Source: Gemmatimonadota bacterium
GTDB lineage: Bacteria; Gemmatimonadota; Gemmatimonadetes; Longimicrobiales; Gaopeijiaceae
Direction: 5' to 3'
DNA length: 64,000 nt
NCBI GenBank assembly: GCA_022823365.1
Contig: JAJDXG010000056.1
Coordinates: 124,001 to 188,000, forward strand
Part shown: one piece after another, positions 10,031 through 19,779 of the stretch
How the letters are laid out: each line of letters begins with the position of its first letter
Position numbering within the stretch: position 1 is the stretch's first letter
Program-made: the position numbers and the translations under genes
The notes under the pieces: model-generated
The model's input: the letters and a program-made list of their open reading frames with translations, nothing else
Told to the model about the DNA's origin: nothing
Database searches by the model: none

Positions 10031-11982
10031 CCGGCTCGCGGAAGAGGGCCGGAAGCGGTCGGGCCGCGGGAGCCCGACATGGCGCCGCCCGAGGAGCTGG
10101 CGCGCCGGCCGGTGGCGGCAACCCGGGATTCCAGGAGCAGCAGCACCAGCGCGGCGACGAGGAGCCAGCGCCATACCTCCGTGCCCTGCCGGCTGGCGAA
10201 GACCAGGCGCCGCCAGGACGAGGCGTCGGCCCGGTCGTAGTCGCCCCCCAGCAGGCCGTCGAGGGCGCTCGCCGCGATCGGCTCCAGGATCGATTCCGCC
10301 GCGGGCGGGTTGACCGCGACCTGCCGCACGAGGGAGTCGCCGGCGAGAAAGCGATGGAGCCCCGGACCGCGCGCGACAACCTGGGCCCCCGGGCCGGCCG
10401 GCGTCCGCGCTCCGGCGGCATCGGCGACGGCGTCAACTCCGGCCGGAATCGGCAGGACGTCCCCGACGGTGAACGACCTGCCGTCGCTCTGGAAGGGCCA
10501 GCGCGACACCATCCATTCGACCAGGGGCAGCATGGGGGCGGACACGGCCAGGCTGGTGGCCTCTGCGTCCACCGGGGAGCCGAGCAGCAGATAGGGTCCG
10601 CCCGGCGCGCTGCCGGTCACGATCCAGGGCTCGCCCGAGTCGAGGGTGGCCTGGACCAGACCCGCCGCTTCCTCGCCGTTGGCGACCAGGCGATAGCGGC
10701 GGACGATGCGCACCTCGTCGAGGGCCACCGGCAGGCGGTTGTCGGCCACCCCGATCTCGCCGGCACCGGGCTCGCTCTCGTAACGCCAGGGGATCTCCGC
10801 CAGCAGGAGTTGGCGGTTGAGGGCGGGCAGCATCGCTCCGTCGGAGGGCGGAACCACGATTGCGGCGGAACCGCCGGGCCGCCCGTCCAGCCCTTCTCCG
10901 CCGACGCTCAGGAGTACCTGGGCAGCCGCGTCCGCGGTCCGTTGCGCCCGCCCCGCCCGAGCCAGCACCTCGATCGCCTGCTCAAGGAAAAAGCCGCCAT
11001 CCCCCCGGAGCGACACCCCCACTGGAGGCCGCACCGACACCGAGAAAAAACGGCGGTCGTCGCCGCGCAGCGCATCCGGGTCGATCTCGGCGTACCCGCT
11101 CACGACGCCTCCCGCGAACGGGCCCACGTTGAGCAGCGCCTCCGATCCCGCCGTGATGGTGGTCGCGCCGACGGTGCGCCCTCCCACGACCAGCCGGACC
11201 GCCAGGGTATCCGCGCCTTCCGCCCTGCCCCCGACCCCGATGGACACCTGGGAGCGCTCGTTCGTCATGGGTGCGAGACCTCCGCCCACCAGTACCTCCC
11301 TGAGGTAACGGTTGTCCTCCGCGGAGGACGGTGCCTGGTACACCAGGAGACGGGTGTCGGCGGGGAGCGCGACGGGGGCGTCGCCGGGGAACGCCGTGGC
11401 CTGCAGGTCGGACAGCAGTTGTATTTCGGCTTCGTCGAGCGGCGCCGCCGAGACCAGGGCGCCGGCTCTCTCGATCGCGGCGGCGAGATCCCCTCGTCCG
11501 CCGCTCACCCGGGTCTCGAGAACGCGCGCGCGCGCCTGGACGGAAGATCCCGGCACCGCGACATCCCACGGCTCTCCCGCCCTCATCACCCAGATGCGGT
11601 CCTCGGGCCCGGCTTCGTCGAGGGTCTCGAGGGCCAGTGCCTTCAATCGATCGAGCACGCGCTGTTCTCCCTGAACCAGCCCGGAGCTGAGCGAGTTGTC
11701 CAGGATGATCACCAGCGCGGTGGGCTGGTGCGTGCCCCCGGCGCCCCTCCAGAAGAGCCGGCTCCCCGCCAGCACGAGCAGAAGGCAGATGGCAACCCGG
11801 AGGAGGAGCAGGAGCAGCTGGCGGATGCGAATGGTGCGCGCATGATCGCGCGTGGCGCGCAGCAGATAGCGCAGCGCGGGGAACGGGACGCGGCGGAGCT
11901 CGTGGCGGTGGAAGAGATGAAGAATCAGCGGGACCGCGACCACCGCGGCGGCAGCGAGGAAAAGAGGGTTCAGAAAGCCCAC
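10027..11982 (-). CDS. BatA/VWA-domain membrane protein
   Basis: MGFLNPLFLAAAAVVAVPLILHLFHRHELRRVPFPALRYLL (BatA N-terminal signature), VWA-like ALVIILDNSLSSG; C-terminal TM. Confidence 0.85.
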   Translation of the reverse strand: MGFLNPLFLAAAAVVAVPLILHLFHRHELRRVPFPALRYLLRATRDHARTIRIRQLLLLLLRVAICLLLVLAGSRLFWRGAGGTHQPTALVIILDNSLSSGLVQGEQRVLDRLKALALETLDEAGPEDRIWVMRAGEPWDVAVPGSSVQARARVLETRVSGGRGDLAAAIERAGALVSAAPLDEAEIQLLSDLQATAFPGDAPVALPADTRLLVYQAPSSAEDNRYLREVLVGGGLAPMTNERSQVSIGVGGRAEGADTLAVRLVVGGRTVGATTITAGSEALLNVGPFAGGVVSGYAEIDPDALRGDDRRFFSVSVRPPVGVSLRGDGGFFLEQAIEVLARAGRAQRTADAAAQVLLSVGGEGLDGRPGGSAAIVVPPSDGAMLPALNRQLLLAEIPWRYESEPGAGEIGVADNRLPVALDEVRIVRRYRLVANGEEAAGLVQATLDSGEPWIVTGSAPGGPYLLLGSPVDAEATSLAVSAPMLPLVEWMVSRWPFQSDGRSFTVGDVLPIPAGVDAVADAAGARTPAGPGAQVVARGPGLHRFLAGDSLVRQVAVNPPAAESILEPIAASALDGLLGGDYDRADASSWRRLVFASRQGTEVWRWLLVAALVLLLLESRVAATGRRASSSGGAMSGSRGPTASGPLPRAG

Positions 11983-11994
11983 GCCATCCGGCTC

Positions 11995-12948
11995 CTATCC
12001 CAATCTCTGCCGCTTGCGCAGATACGTCCTCAGGGCGAGCGAGAAAGGCTGGCTCGTCTCGATCATGCAGTAGTCGATCCCGTAGGGCCGGGTGGCGCGT
12101 TCCCACTCGGCGATCGCGCTGTCCACCGCCTCCCGGTACTCGAGGCGCATATCCGGCACGCTGATCTGAATCTCATCGCGGCTCTCGGGATCGAAGAAAC
12201 GCACGTCGCCCGCGGGAGGCAGCTCGCGCTCACCCGGATCCAGAATGTGGAAGACGAGCACTTCGTGGCCATAGTGCTTGAGATAGCGCAGTGCCAGCCG
12301 GGTCTCCTCGGGGTCGATCAGCAGATCGGACAACAGCACGATCAGGCCCCGGCGGCGCAGGCGTCCGGCGATGTCCCGCAGCGCGGAATGCGCGGAGGTC
12401 AGGCCCGTGGGCTCGAGCGGCGAGACGCGCCGGATGACCTCGTGCCACTGCTTGCGTCCTCCGCTGGGTCCGAGCCGCGCCTGGATCTCGTGGTGGAAGG
12501 ACGCGAAGCCGACCAGATCCCCCTGACCCAGGAGGAGAAGCGCGATGCATGCCAGGAGGTGTTTCGCGTACCACGACTTGGTGGCCAGCGTCCCGGGCTG
12601 CGAAGTCCACGCCATCGAAAGGCTGTTGTCGAGGAGAAGGTATGCGCGAAGGTTGGTCTCCTCTTCGAACTGCTTCACGTAGAATCGGTCCGAGCGGCCG
12701 TACATGCGCCAGTCGATGTAGCGCAGGTCATCGCCGGCCTGGTACGCCCGATGCTCCGCGAACTCCGCGGAGAACCCGCGGTGCGGCGAACGGTGCAGCC
12801 CCATGTAGAATCCCTCTACGACCTCGCGCGCGATGAACTCGATGCCGCCGACATCCGACAGCGCGACCGGGTCCATCAGGTCGGCGCGCCGCCGGCCCGG
12901 AACGGTCCCGGGGCGGGCGTCGGGTACGGACGTGTGGGGTTCGTTCAT
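11995..12948 (-). CDS. DUF58 domain-containing protein
   Basis: DVGGIEFIAREVVEGFYMGLHRSPHRGFSAEFAEHRAYQAGDDLRYIDWRMYGRSDRFYVKQFEEETNLRAYLLLDNSLSM. Confidence 0.93.
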   Translation of the reverse strand: MNEPHTSVPDARPGTVPGRRRADLMDPVALSDVGGIEFIAREVVEGFYMGLHRSPHRGFSAEFAEHRAYQAGDDLRYIDWRMYGRSDRFYVKQFEEETNLRAYLLLDNSLSMAWTSQPGTLATKSWYAKHLLACIALLLLGQGDLVGFASFHHEIQARLGPSGGRKQWHEVIRRVSPLEPTGLTSAHSALRDIAGRLRRRGLIVLLSDLLIDPEETRLALRYLKHYGHEVLVFHILDPGERELPPAGDVRFFDPESRDEIQISVPDMRLEYREAVDSAIAEWERATRPYGIDYCMIETSQPFSLALRTYLRKRQRLG

Positions 12949-13207
12949 GGTGCGTAGTCTAGAAAACCGCGGGAGAGGATGCCATGCCCGCCCGGGTTGC
13001 GCTCATGGGTCCAGCGTGTGGCATGTGCCGCCGGATGCCCTTGCATGGAAGGTATCAGGCTCACGTCTACTTGCGGGAAGGACGGCATGGTCGGATAGGT
13101 TAGAGGAAAGGCGACGGGCGCAAGCGCTGGCACGCTTGGTGCAGCACAACGGGCCCAGGGTTTCGTTTCGCGGGCCGCGCCCGCCGGCAGGGGGAAGAGT
13201 CAGGACG

Positions 13208-14785
13208 ATGCGGTTCGCCAGGTTGGCCACGGGCCCGGTGTTCGGGCTGACGCTTCTGTGTGCGGCGCCCATGGCAGCCCAGGAGCAGTTCGCAGCCCGG
13301 GACGAGCCCCTGGAGTCGCGCATATGGCTGGATCGCGGCACGAGCCCCGTCCTGCGGCGAGGCGATCTGGTGCGTGTTTTCTACCGCGCCTCGCGCGACG
13401 CCTACGTGAGCATCTTCCACATCGACACCAACGGCTTCACGCGCCTGCTCCATCCGGGCTCCCCCGCCGACGGCCACCAGGCGCTGGCCGGGCGCGACTA
13501 CCGGCTGCTGTTTCCGGAGTCGCGCTATTGGCAGGTGGAGGAGGACGAGGGCAAGGGCTACCTCTTCATGGTCGCGTCTCCGGCGCCGCTCGACTTCTCG
13601 GGTTTCGCGTATTCTCGCTACGAGGGCGGGTGGAACCTGGCCGCGCTGGCGCAGGCCGCATATCGCGATCCGTTCCTGATGATGGACGATGTGGTCGCGA
13701 CGCTGATCCCGGAGGAGGCAGCGGAGTACGCGCTCGACTTCGTCGCCTACGACATCGACCGGCCCCACGACTATCCGCGCTTCCTGTGTTACCAGTGTCA
13801 CGGGTTCAGGCCGATGTTCGACTGGAACCCGTACGACCGCTGGTGCGCCGACTTCCGGGTCGTGATCCACGACGACCCGTACTACTACCCCGTGTACCGG
13901 TACAGCGGCGACCGGGTGGTGTACACGCGCCCGCCCGAGCTCTCGCGTCCCATGTTCGAGTTCAAGGAGCGGGTTGATGGCGAAGCCGCGACGCCCCTGA
14001 TCCGAACGAGGTCGGGGGACGCGCCCGAACGTGGCATCGGCAGGGACCCGGGGCAGGATCCGGGCGAGGTGCCCACCGCGCGCGTTCCCGGCCTGCGCGA
14101 ACCGATGCGGCCGGCGGCGGGTGCGGGAGGCGGGTCTGCGCGCCCGGCAGAAGGGTTGGCACTGCCGGGAAGGGTCGTGCGGCCGCCGACGATGGCGGTG
14201 CCGTCAGGCTCTGTGGGGTCGAGCTCGGACGCCGGCGGGCAGGCGCCGGCCGAGGCGCGCGCGGTCAGGGGGGAACTGGCGCCGGTGCGGCAGCCCACCG
14301 CTGCGGTCGGGGACGAACTGGCGGAAGCCGCCAACCCCGCGGCAACGCGGGAAACAGTGGGGGATGGCGTGGGTGCGCCGCCCGCGGCCCCGCTCCCCGC
14401 CACCTCCCCGCGGCCTGACGGATCACTCCCGGAAGCGGCCGTTCGCGGGGCGCGGTTGCGGCCGGGTACGGTATTGCCTTCGCCCGTCCGTGCCGCCGAA
14501 AGCCGCGACGAGCGACCGGTGCTGCAGCGGCGGGGCGAGCCACCCCCCGCCGGTTCCGGTCCTCCGCCGTCGGCGCGGCCGCGCACTCCGCCCGGCGAGC
14601 CGCCGCCTCCGTCCGCGGGTCGGCCGCCTTCGCAACCGGCGGGGTCGGCAACCGGGTCGAGCCCGGGCCGTTCCCCCGCGACCGCGCCGCCTCCGGATGC
14701 GCGCTCGGGCCCCCCGCCCAGGTCGTCGGGCCCACCACCGGCCCCGGCCCGGAGGCGGTCCCCCGGCAGGCCACCGGCAGGGTAG
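13208..14785 (+). CDS. Secreted DUF4384-like protein with long Pro/Arg/Gly-rich C-terminal tail
   Basis: Signal peptide MRFARLATGPVFGLTLLCAAPMAAQ; GTSPVLRRGDLVRVFYRASRDAYVSIFHIDTNGFTRLLHPG; C-terminal ~250 aa low complexity. Confidence 0.75.
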   Translation: MRFARLATGPVFGLTLLCAAPMAAQEQFAARDEPLESRIWLDRGTSPVLRRGDLVRVFYRASRDAYVSIFHIDTNGFTRLLHPGSPADGHQALAGRDYRLLFPESRYWQVEEDEGKGYLFMVASPAPLDFSGFAYSRYEGGWNLAALAQAAYRDPFLMMDDVVATLIPEEAAEYALDFVAYDIDRPHDYPRFLCYQCHGFRPMFDWNPYDRWCADFRVVIHDDPYYYPVYRYSGDRVVYTRPPELSRPMFEFKERVDGEAATPLIRTRSGDAPERGIGRDPGQDPGEVPTARVPGLREPMRPAAGAGGGSARPAEGLALPGRVVRPPTMAVPSGSVGSSSDAGGQAPAEARAVRGELAPVRQPTAAVGDELAEAANPAATRETVGDGVGAPPAAPLPATSPRPDGSLPEAAVRGARLRPGTVLPSPVRAAESRDERPVLQRRGEPPPAGSGPPPSARPRTPPGEPPPPSAGRPPSQPAGSATGSSPGRSPATAPPPDARSGPPPRSSGPPPAPARRRSPGRPPAG

Positions 14786-14885
14786 CCGCCGCCACGGTCA
14801 TCGGGCAGGGCTCCGCCTCCGGTCAACTCCGGTCAAGCACGCCGGGAAACGGTGTGCTCGCTATCCCCGCGGGCTACCGTCTCTC

Positions 14886-16838
14886 CTACCGCCCTCCGCC
14901 AGGCGGTCGATTCTGCTGCCCGGGAGGCCCCTGCGTGTCGAACGCCTCCACCCCCGCGCCCGGGCAGAAGTCGCCGGTGCCCCGGAAGTGGGTGTTCAGG
15001 CACCTCAGCTCCGACCCCAGACCCACCAGCAGATCCACCGTCCCGGGGTAGGACGGCCGCGAGAAATAGCCCGCCCGGCCCCCGCGCGCCATGTCCGCGG
15101 TGGACTGGCCCAGGCGGCTGATCGCACCCACGTCGGCTCCCTTGGACACCAGGTACTCGATGAGGTCGTTGCCGCCCCGCACCGAGGCGTAGTGCAGCGG
15201 CGTGTAGCCCCACGAGTCGCGGAGATTGACGTCGGCCCCCAACTCTTCGACCAGGTACCTGACCGTGTTGAGGAAATTGTTCGGGACGTGGTTCATCAGG
15301 AAGGCGCCGAGTCCCATGTACCCGCCCCCCGCCGCGGCGTGAATCGGGTACATGTTGGGGGTGCCCTCGGGGATCATGGGGAGCCCGGAGTCTTCCTGCA
15401 GGCGCCCGTCGTTCTGGCGTCCCTCCCGCATCCCCGGTTCCGGCCAGGTGGTGGGGATGTCCGGGTCGGCTCCGTGCGCTACCAGCGCTTTCATGGCGGG
15501 CAGATCCTGAGCCAGCGCCGCCCGCCAGAAGGGGGTGGCCCCGGTCAGGTTGAGCCCCAGCTTGCCGCGCAGGAAGTCCGAATACCACAGGTGCGTCCCG
15601 ATCGGCGCGTTGGGGTCGGCGCCCGCCTCCAGAAGCGCGCTCAGGACATCCATGTGGGTCGTGGCCTGGTTGTCGTGGGCGCGCGGATGGGGATGGTCGG
15701 TGAACTTGAAGGCCCACTGCGTCTGGAGCACCGCGAACAGGGGTGAGACGCCGTCCGTGTGGGTGGCCAGGTCGGGATCGGCACCCCGCTCGATGAGCAG
15801 CATCGACATGTCGAACTGGCCGTTGAGCGCGGCGAGGGTGAGCGGGCTGGCCCCGTCGCCGGCGACCTGGTCGATGTCGGCGCCGCCGTCCAGGAGCACC
15901 CGCGCAACCTCCAGATGGCCTTCGCGGGCGGCGTGCAGCAGGGCTGTCATGCCGCCCGTCCTGCCGACCAGGGTCTCGTACATGGGCCGCTGGACGATCT
16001 CGTTGTCGCTGACGTAGCCGGCCGGCGTGTCCCACGCGGGCACCACGCTGGAAAGGTTGTCGGGGTGGAAATCCTCCATCTGGCGGCGCAACTCCTCCGA
16101 GGCGAGAAACTCCCGCTGCACCGCGAGCGCGGCCTGCACTTCGGCGGCGGTCGGCTCCCTGGCGGTCCCGCCTTCGGCCGCCCGCTGAATCTCGGACAGC
16201 GCCTCCAGCAGCCGCCCCTGGGCCGCCCGGCTGATCGCCATGCGGCGCAGCACGTCTCCGACCTCGGTGGCGATCGAGGGGTCGGCACCGTGTTCCAGCA
16301 GTTCGGCCGCGGAGGCCGACCGCCCGGCGGCGGCGGCGAACATGAGGGGCGTCTGCCCCGCTGACCTCTCTCGCGCGTTGACCGGCGCGCCGCGCTCGAG
16401 CAGGACGCGAACCGCGTTCTCGCCGCCGCGCGCTTCCGCCGCCAGGTGGAGGGGGGTCACGCCGCTTGAGGTGGTGACCGCCGTCGGGTCGGCGCCCGCG
16501 CGCAGGAGCGCGCCGATCACGTCCGCGTGTCCCGTGCCGCCGGCCAGGTGCAGGGGCGTGTAGTCACCGATACGCGTCGTCGCGGTGGTCTCCGCCCCCG
16601 CGTTGATCAGGATTCTCACCACCTCCAGATGACCCTCGCGCGCCGCCAGGTGCAATGCGGTCAGACCATCGCCCTGCGCGAGGTTGGCGTCGGCCCCGGC
16701 TTCGAGCAGTGCCCGCACCGCGTCCGTGTCACCCCGACGCGCCGCATCCAGCAGCCCGTCCTGCGGGGTCGCCGCACCCACGGCCAGCAAAACCGCCAGG
16801 ACAGCGCCGGCGCCCCCCATCGCGCGTCCGAGCCTCAT
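14886..16838 (-). CDS. Secreted ankyrin-repeat protein
   Basis: MRLGRAMGGAGAVLAVLLAVGAATPQDGLLDAARRGDTDAVRALLEAGADANLAQGDGLTALHLAAREGHLEV...; many ANK repeats; start overlaps upstream DUF1552 stop (ATGA). Confidence 0.9.
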   Translation of the reverse strand: MRLGRAMGGAGAVLAVLLAVGAATPQDGLLDAARRGDTDAVRALLEAGADANLAQGDGLTALHLAAREGHLEVVRILINAGAETTATTRIGDYTPLHLAGGTGHADVIGALLRAGADPTAVTTSSGVTPLHLAAEARGGENAVRVLLERGAPVNARERSAGQTPLMFAAAAGRSASAAELLEHGADPSIATEVGDVLRRMAISRAAQGRLLEALSEIQRAAEGGTAREPTAAEVQAALAVQREFLASEELRRQMEDFHPDNLSSVVPAWDTPAGYVSDNEIVQRPMYETLVGRTGGMTALLHAAREGHLEVARVLLDGGADIDQVAGDGASPLTLAALNGQFDMSMLLIERGADPDLATHTDGVSPLFAVLQTQWAFKFTDHPHPRAHDNQATTHMDVLSALLEAGADPNAPIGTHLWYSDFLRGKLGLNLTGATPFWRAALAQDLPAMKALVAHGADPDIPTTWPEPGMREGRQNDGRLQEDSGLPMIPEGTPNMYPIHAAAGGGYMGLGAFLMNHVPNNFLNTVRYLVEELGADVNLRDSWGYTPLHYASVRGGNDLIEYLVSKGADVGAISRLGQSTADMARGGRAGYFSRPSYPGTVDLLVGLGSELRCLNTHFRGTGDFCPGAGVEAFDTQGPPGQQNRPPGGGR

Positions 16839-18256
16839 GGCTCCCTCCGCGTGCTCACCGACCGGCCGACCGGAAAGCTGAGCGGGAACTCGCCGGTGCT
16901 GTCGCCGAAGGCGCGCATGTCGTCGTGCCCGAGGCGCTGCATCAGGCTCACGAACACGTTCGCCATGGGCGTCCCCCTGGGCGCCCGCAGATGCAGGTTG
17001 CCCTCCAGCGCGCCGTTCGCGTGGCCCATGAGCAGGAGCGGGCAGCGCCGGTGGTTGTGGAGGTTCGGGTCGCCCATCGGGGACCCCCAGATGATGGCCG
17101 TCTTGTCGAGCAGGGACGCCTCGCCCTCCATCGTGTTCTTCATCTTCTCGAGGAAGTACGCCATCTGCCCCAGGCGATAGGTGTTGATGACGTTGAATTC
17201 CATGACGGCGGAGGGGACGTTGCCGTGGTGCGATGCCGCGTGGAACGACTTGCTGGTGCCGCTGTCGGGGAAGGTGCTGTTCTGCAGGTCGAAGCCGGTC
17301 TTGAAGGTGATGACCCGGGTCAGGTCCGCCTGCAGGGCGAGCACCTGCAGGTCGAACATCAACTGCATGTGGTCTTCCCAGCGGTCCGGAATGCCCGACG
17401 GCGCTTCCGGCATCTGCCGCTCCTCGCCGCTCGAGTTCTGCGCCTCCACCAACTCGATGCGCCGCTCGAGTTCGCGGATGTGCGTGGCGTATTGATCGAG
17501 CGCCTGCCGGTCCAGCGCTCCCAGCTCTCGCTTCAGGTCGTTCAGTTCCACCAGCACCCAGTCGAGCAGGCTCTGGCTGTTGCGCAGCCGCACGGCGCGG
17601 TCGGCCGGGGAGTCGCCGGCGCCGAACAGTTGCTCGAACACCCGCCGGGGCTCGCGGATGGCGGGAAGCGGCTGGGTGGGCGACGCCCACGCCAGGGTGG
17701 TCGTATACGCGCAGTGATAGTTGTAGGCGCACCCGCCCCCGCGGTCCATCTGCTCCGTTGTGATCTCGAGCGAGGGCAGTGCGGTGTCCTGTCCGAATCG
17801 GTCCGCGTGCACCTGGTCCAGCGACTTGCCCAGGTAGACGTCGGCCTGGGTCTGCAGCGGATGGGCCTGGGTGAGGAACACGGCGGTGGAGCGATCGTGG
17901 TCGCCACCGATCTCCTCGGCCCGATAGGGCTCCGCCATGCGCACGTCGGTGTTGCTGACGATGGTCAGGTAGTCCCGGTAGGCCTCGAGGGGCTTGAGCT
18001 GGCTCTCCGCCTTCAGCTCGAAGTCGCGCCCAGCCCTCGCCGGTGCGAACAGGTTCTGCGCGTCCCCCCAGTCGTTGCCGCCCGCGCACCCCATCGACTC
18101 CTCGACGCACACCAGGCGCGTGAACTGCGACTGCGCCGCATCGCTCCACGGCTTGCCCGCCGGCACCATCGCCTCGAGGAGCGGAAGGCCCACGGAGGCC
18201 CCGGCGCCCTTCAGAAAGGTGCGGCGCGAAAGGTGTCTTCCCGTGATGAAATTCAT
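16835..18256 (-). CDS. DUF1552 domain-containing protein (Tat-type signal)
   Basis: MNFITGRHLSRRTFLKGAGASVGLPLLEAMVP; ...AYNYHCAYTTTLAWASPTQPLPAIREPRRVFEQLFG...; family recognised from these motifs. Confidence 0.9.
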   Translation of the reverse strand: MNFITGRHLSRRTFLKGAGASVGLPLLEAMVPAGKPWSDAAQSQFTRLVCVEESMGCAGGNDWGDAQNLFAPARAGRDFELKAESQLKPLEAYRDYLTIVSNTDVRMAEPYRAEEIGGDHDRSTAVFLTQAHPLQTQADVYLGKSLDQVHADRFGQDTALPSLEITTEQMDRGGGCAYNYHCAYTTTLAWASPTQPLPAIREPRRVFEQLFGAGDSPADRAVRLRNSQSLLDWVLVELNDLKRELGALDRQALDQYATHIRELERRIELVEAQNSSGEERQMPEAPSGIPDRWEDHMQLMFDLQVLALQADLTRVITFKTGFDLQNSTFPDSGTSKSFHAASHHGNVPSAVMEFNVINTYRLGQMAYFLEKMKNTMEGEASLLDKTAIIWGSPMGDPNLHNHRRCPLLLMGHANGALEGNLHLRAPRGTPMANVFVSLMQRLGHDDMRAFGDSTGEFPLSFPVGRSVSTRREP

Positions 18257-18323
18257 CGACGACTTACCTCCATCCAGCGATTCAGTTCACAGGACGCGGT
18301 TTCCCGGACTCGATTCATGGAAC

Positions 18324-19721
18324 TCAGTTCACGTACAACCGCTGCGCGATTTCGTTGGTGAGGTTGGGGTTGGCGTTGACGTCCTCGGGGGAAGGCGGCC
18401 AGCGCAGATGAATCCCCATCGCCTTGTTCTGGTCGAACCAGCGGTAGGGGAAGATCTCGTAGTAGCGCATGTCCTGCCAGCGCCGCATCTCCATCCAGAA
18501 CTCGGCCCTGCGTTCGTGCTGGAGCTGGGCCATGATCTCGCCCGAGTCCATGCTCGCGAAGTCACGCAGGTCCGAGATCGCGTGTCCCGTGGGCGGCCAG
18601 CCGCGCGACGCGTCGCCCCAGTCCCCGGACATCGTCCGGGTTCTCGCTGCCGCACGTGTATGATTGATCCACTCGACCGCGCCCGCCAGATCGCCGGCCA
18701 GCAGCCGGGACTCGGCGATGATGAGCATCGCCTCGGCGGCACGGCTGAGCGGGAGCGGAGTTTCGCGCGCGGTATACTTCAGGTTGTAGGAGCTGGTGCC
18801 GAGCGGCTCCTCGCGGGTTGTTTCCTCGTGCGCGATGCGGGGGTCCCAGTCTCCGGTCACGGGGTCCGGAAGGAAGAGATAGATCTCGTCGATCCGGTTG
18901 GTCCCGCCGTACGGACCTCCCAGGGAAGCCCCGGAGTTGGAGCCGCCGGGGGCTCCGAAGCGCAGCGAGACGTTGTAGTCGGGGGCCGTCGAAAGCGCCT
19001 GCCGGGCCGCCGATTCGGCCTGGTCGAACAGGCTGCGGTCCATGGTGCCCTGGAGGTGGGTGCGCTCGTAGTAGAGCGAGCGGTAGGCCCGCGCGACCTG
19101 TCCCATCGCGGCCGCGGCGAAGTTCGCATCCCCAGCGGATTGCGCGACCTGGGCGGCCTGCTGGAAGCGCTCGATGGACTCCGCGATCACGTCGATCGGG
19201 CCCCGCAGCTGATCCTCGGCGCCGTACACGATCACGTTGTAGTGATCGGCCATGGTGATGCGGGTCATCCCGCCGAAGAAGTGTGCGTGCGCGACGCCCA
19301 GGTCGTTGCCCCCGGCCGCCGAGAGGCGTTCGGCCACCTCGTCCGCGAGCCAGCGCGCCTGGGCGAGCCCGCGCCAGTGGCCTTCAACGGCGGAATTGGA
19401 CGCGAGCCGGTTTCCGCGCATGGCGTCGATGTTCTCGAGCTGCGTGGTGGGATGGAACAGCTCGTCGCTCAGGAGCCCATGGCGTGTCAGCAGGCTGGAG
19501 TAGGTGCCGGCGAGGTTGCCCTCCGGCGTGTTGGCCAGCGTCCCCAGTAGCTCTTTCCGCTCCAGGTCCTCGTCCAGCAGACTCGCAGGGTTGTCGACTT
19601 CGAGGAAGTCGCTGCACCCGAGGGCGGCGGTCAGCAGCAGTCCCGAAGCAAGGACCCCGAGACCCCTCTGGCGTCGTGTTCGCGTGATTCTTCCGGCATC
19701 AGGATTTCCGTTCTTCCTCAT
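18324..19721 (-). CDS. RagB/SusD family outer membrane lipoprotein
   Basis: MRKNGNPDAGRITRTRRQRGLGVLASGLLLTAALGCSDFLEVDNPASLLDED...; C-terminal LQHERRAEFWMEMRRWQDMRYY typical of SusD-like proteins. Confidence 0.85.
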   Translation of the reverse strand: MRKNGNPDAGRITRTRRQRGLGVLASGLLLTAALGCSDFLEVDNPASLLDEDLERKELLGTLANTPEGNLAGTYSSLLTRHGLLSDELFHPTTQLENIDAMRGNRLASNSAVEGHWRGLAQARWLADEVAERLSAAGGNDLGVAHAHFFGGMTRITMADHYNVIVYGAEDQLRGPIDVIAESIERFQQAAQVAQSAGDANFAAAAMGQVARAYRSLYYERTHLQGTMDRSLFDQAESAARQALSTAPDYNVSLRFGAPGGSNSGASLGGPYGGTNRIDEIYLFLPDPVTGDWDPRIAHEETTREEPLGTSSYNLKYTARETPLPLSRAAEAMLIIAESRLLAGDLAGAVEWINHTRAAARTRTMSGDWGDASRGWPPTGHAISDLRDFASMDSGEIMAQLQHERRAEFWMEMRRWQDMRYYEIFPYRWFDQNKAMGIHLRWPPSPEDVNANPNLTNEIAQRLYVN

Positions 19722-19779
19722 CGGTTGACTCCCTTGTCTCTCATGCAAGTTCATGATTGCCTCCGCATGTTCGGCCCGG

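Noticed and set aside
14886-18149. 1087-aa apparent fusion of upstream sequence with ankyrin repeats
   Set aside because: The ankyrin gene starts at 16838 with its own signal peptide; the upstream part is a shadow frame of the DUF1552 gene.
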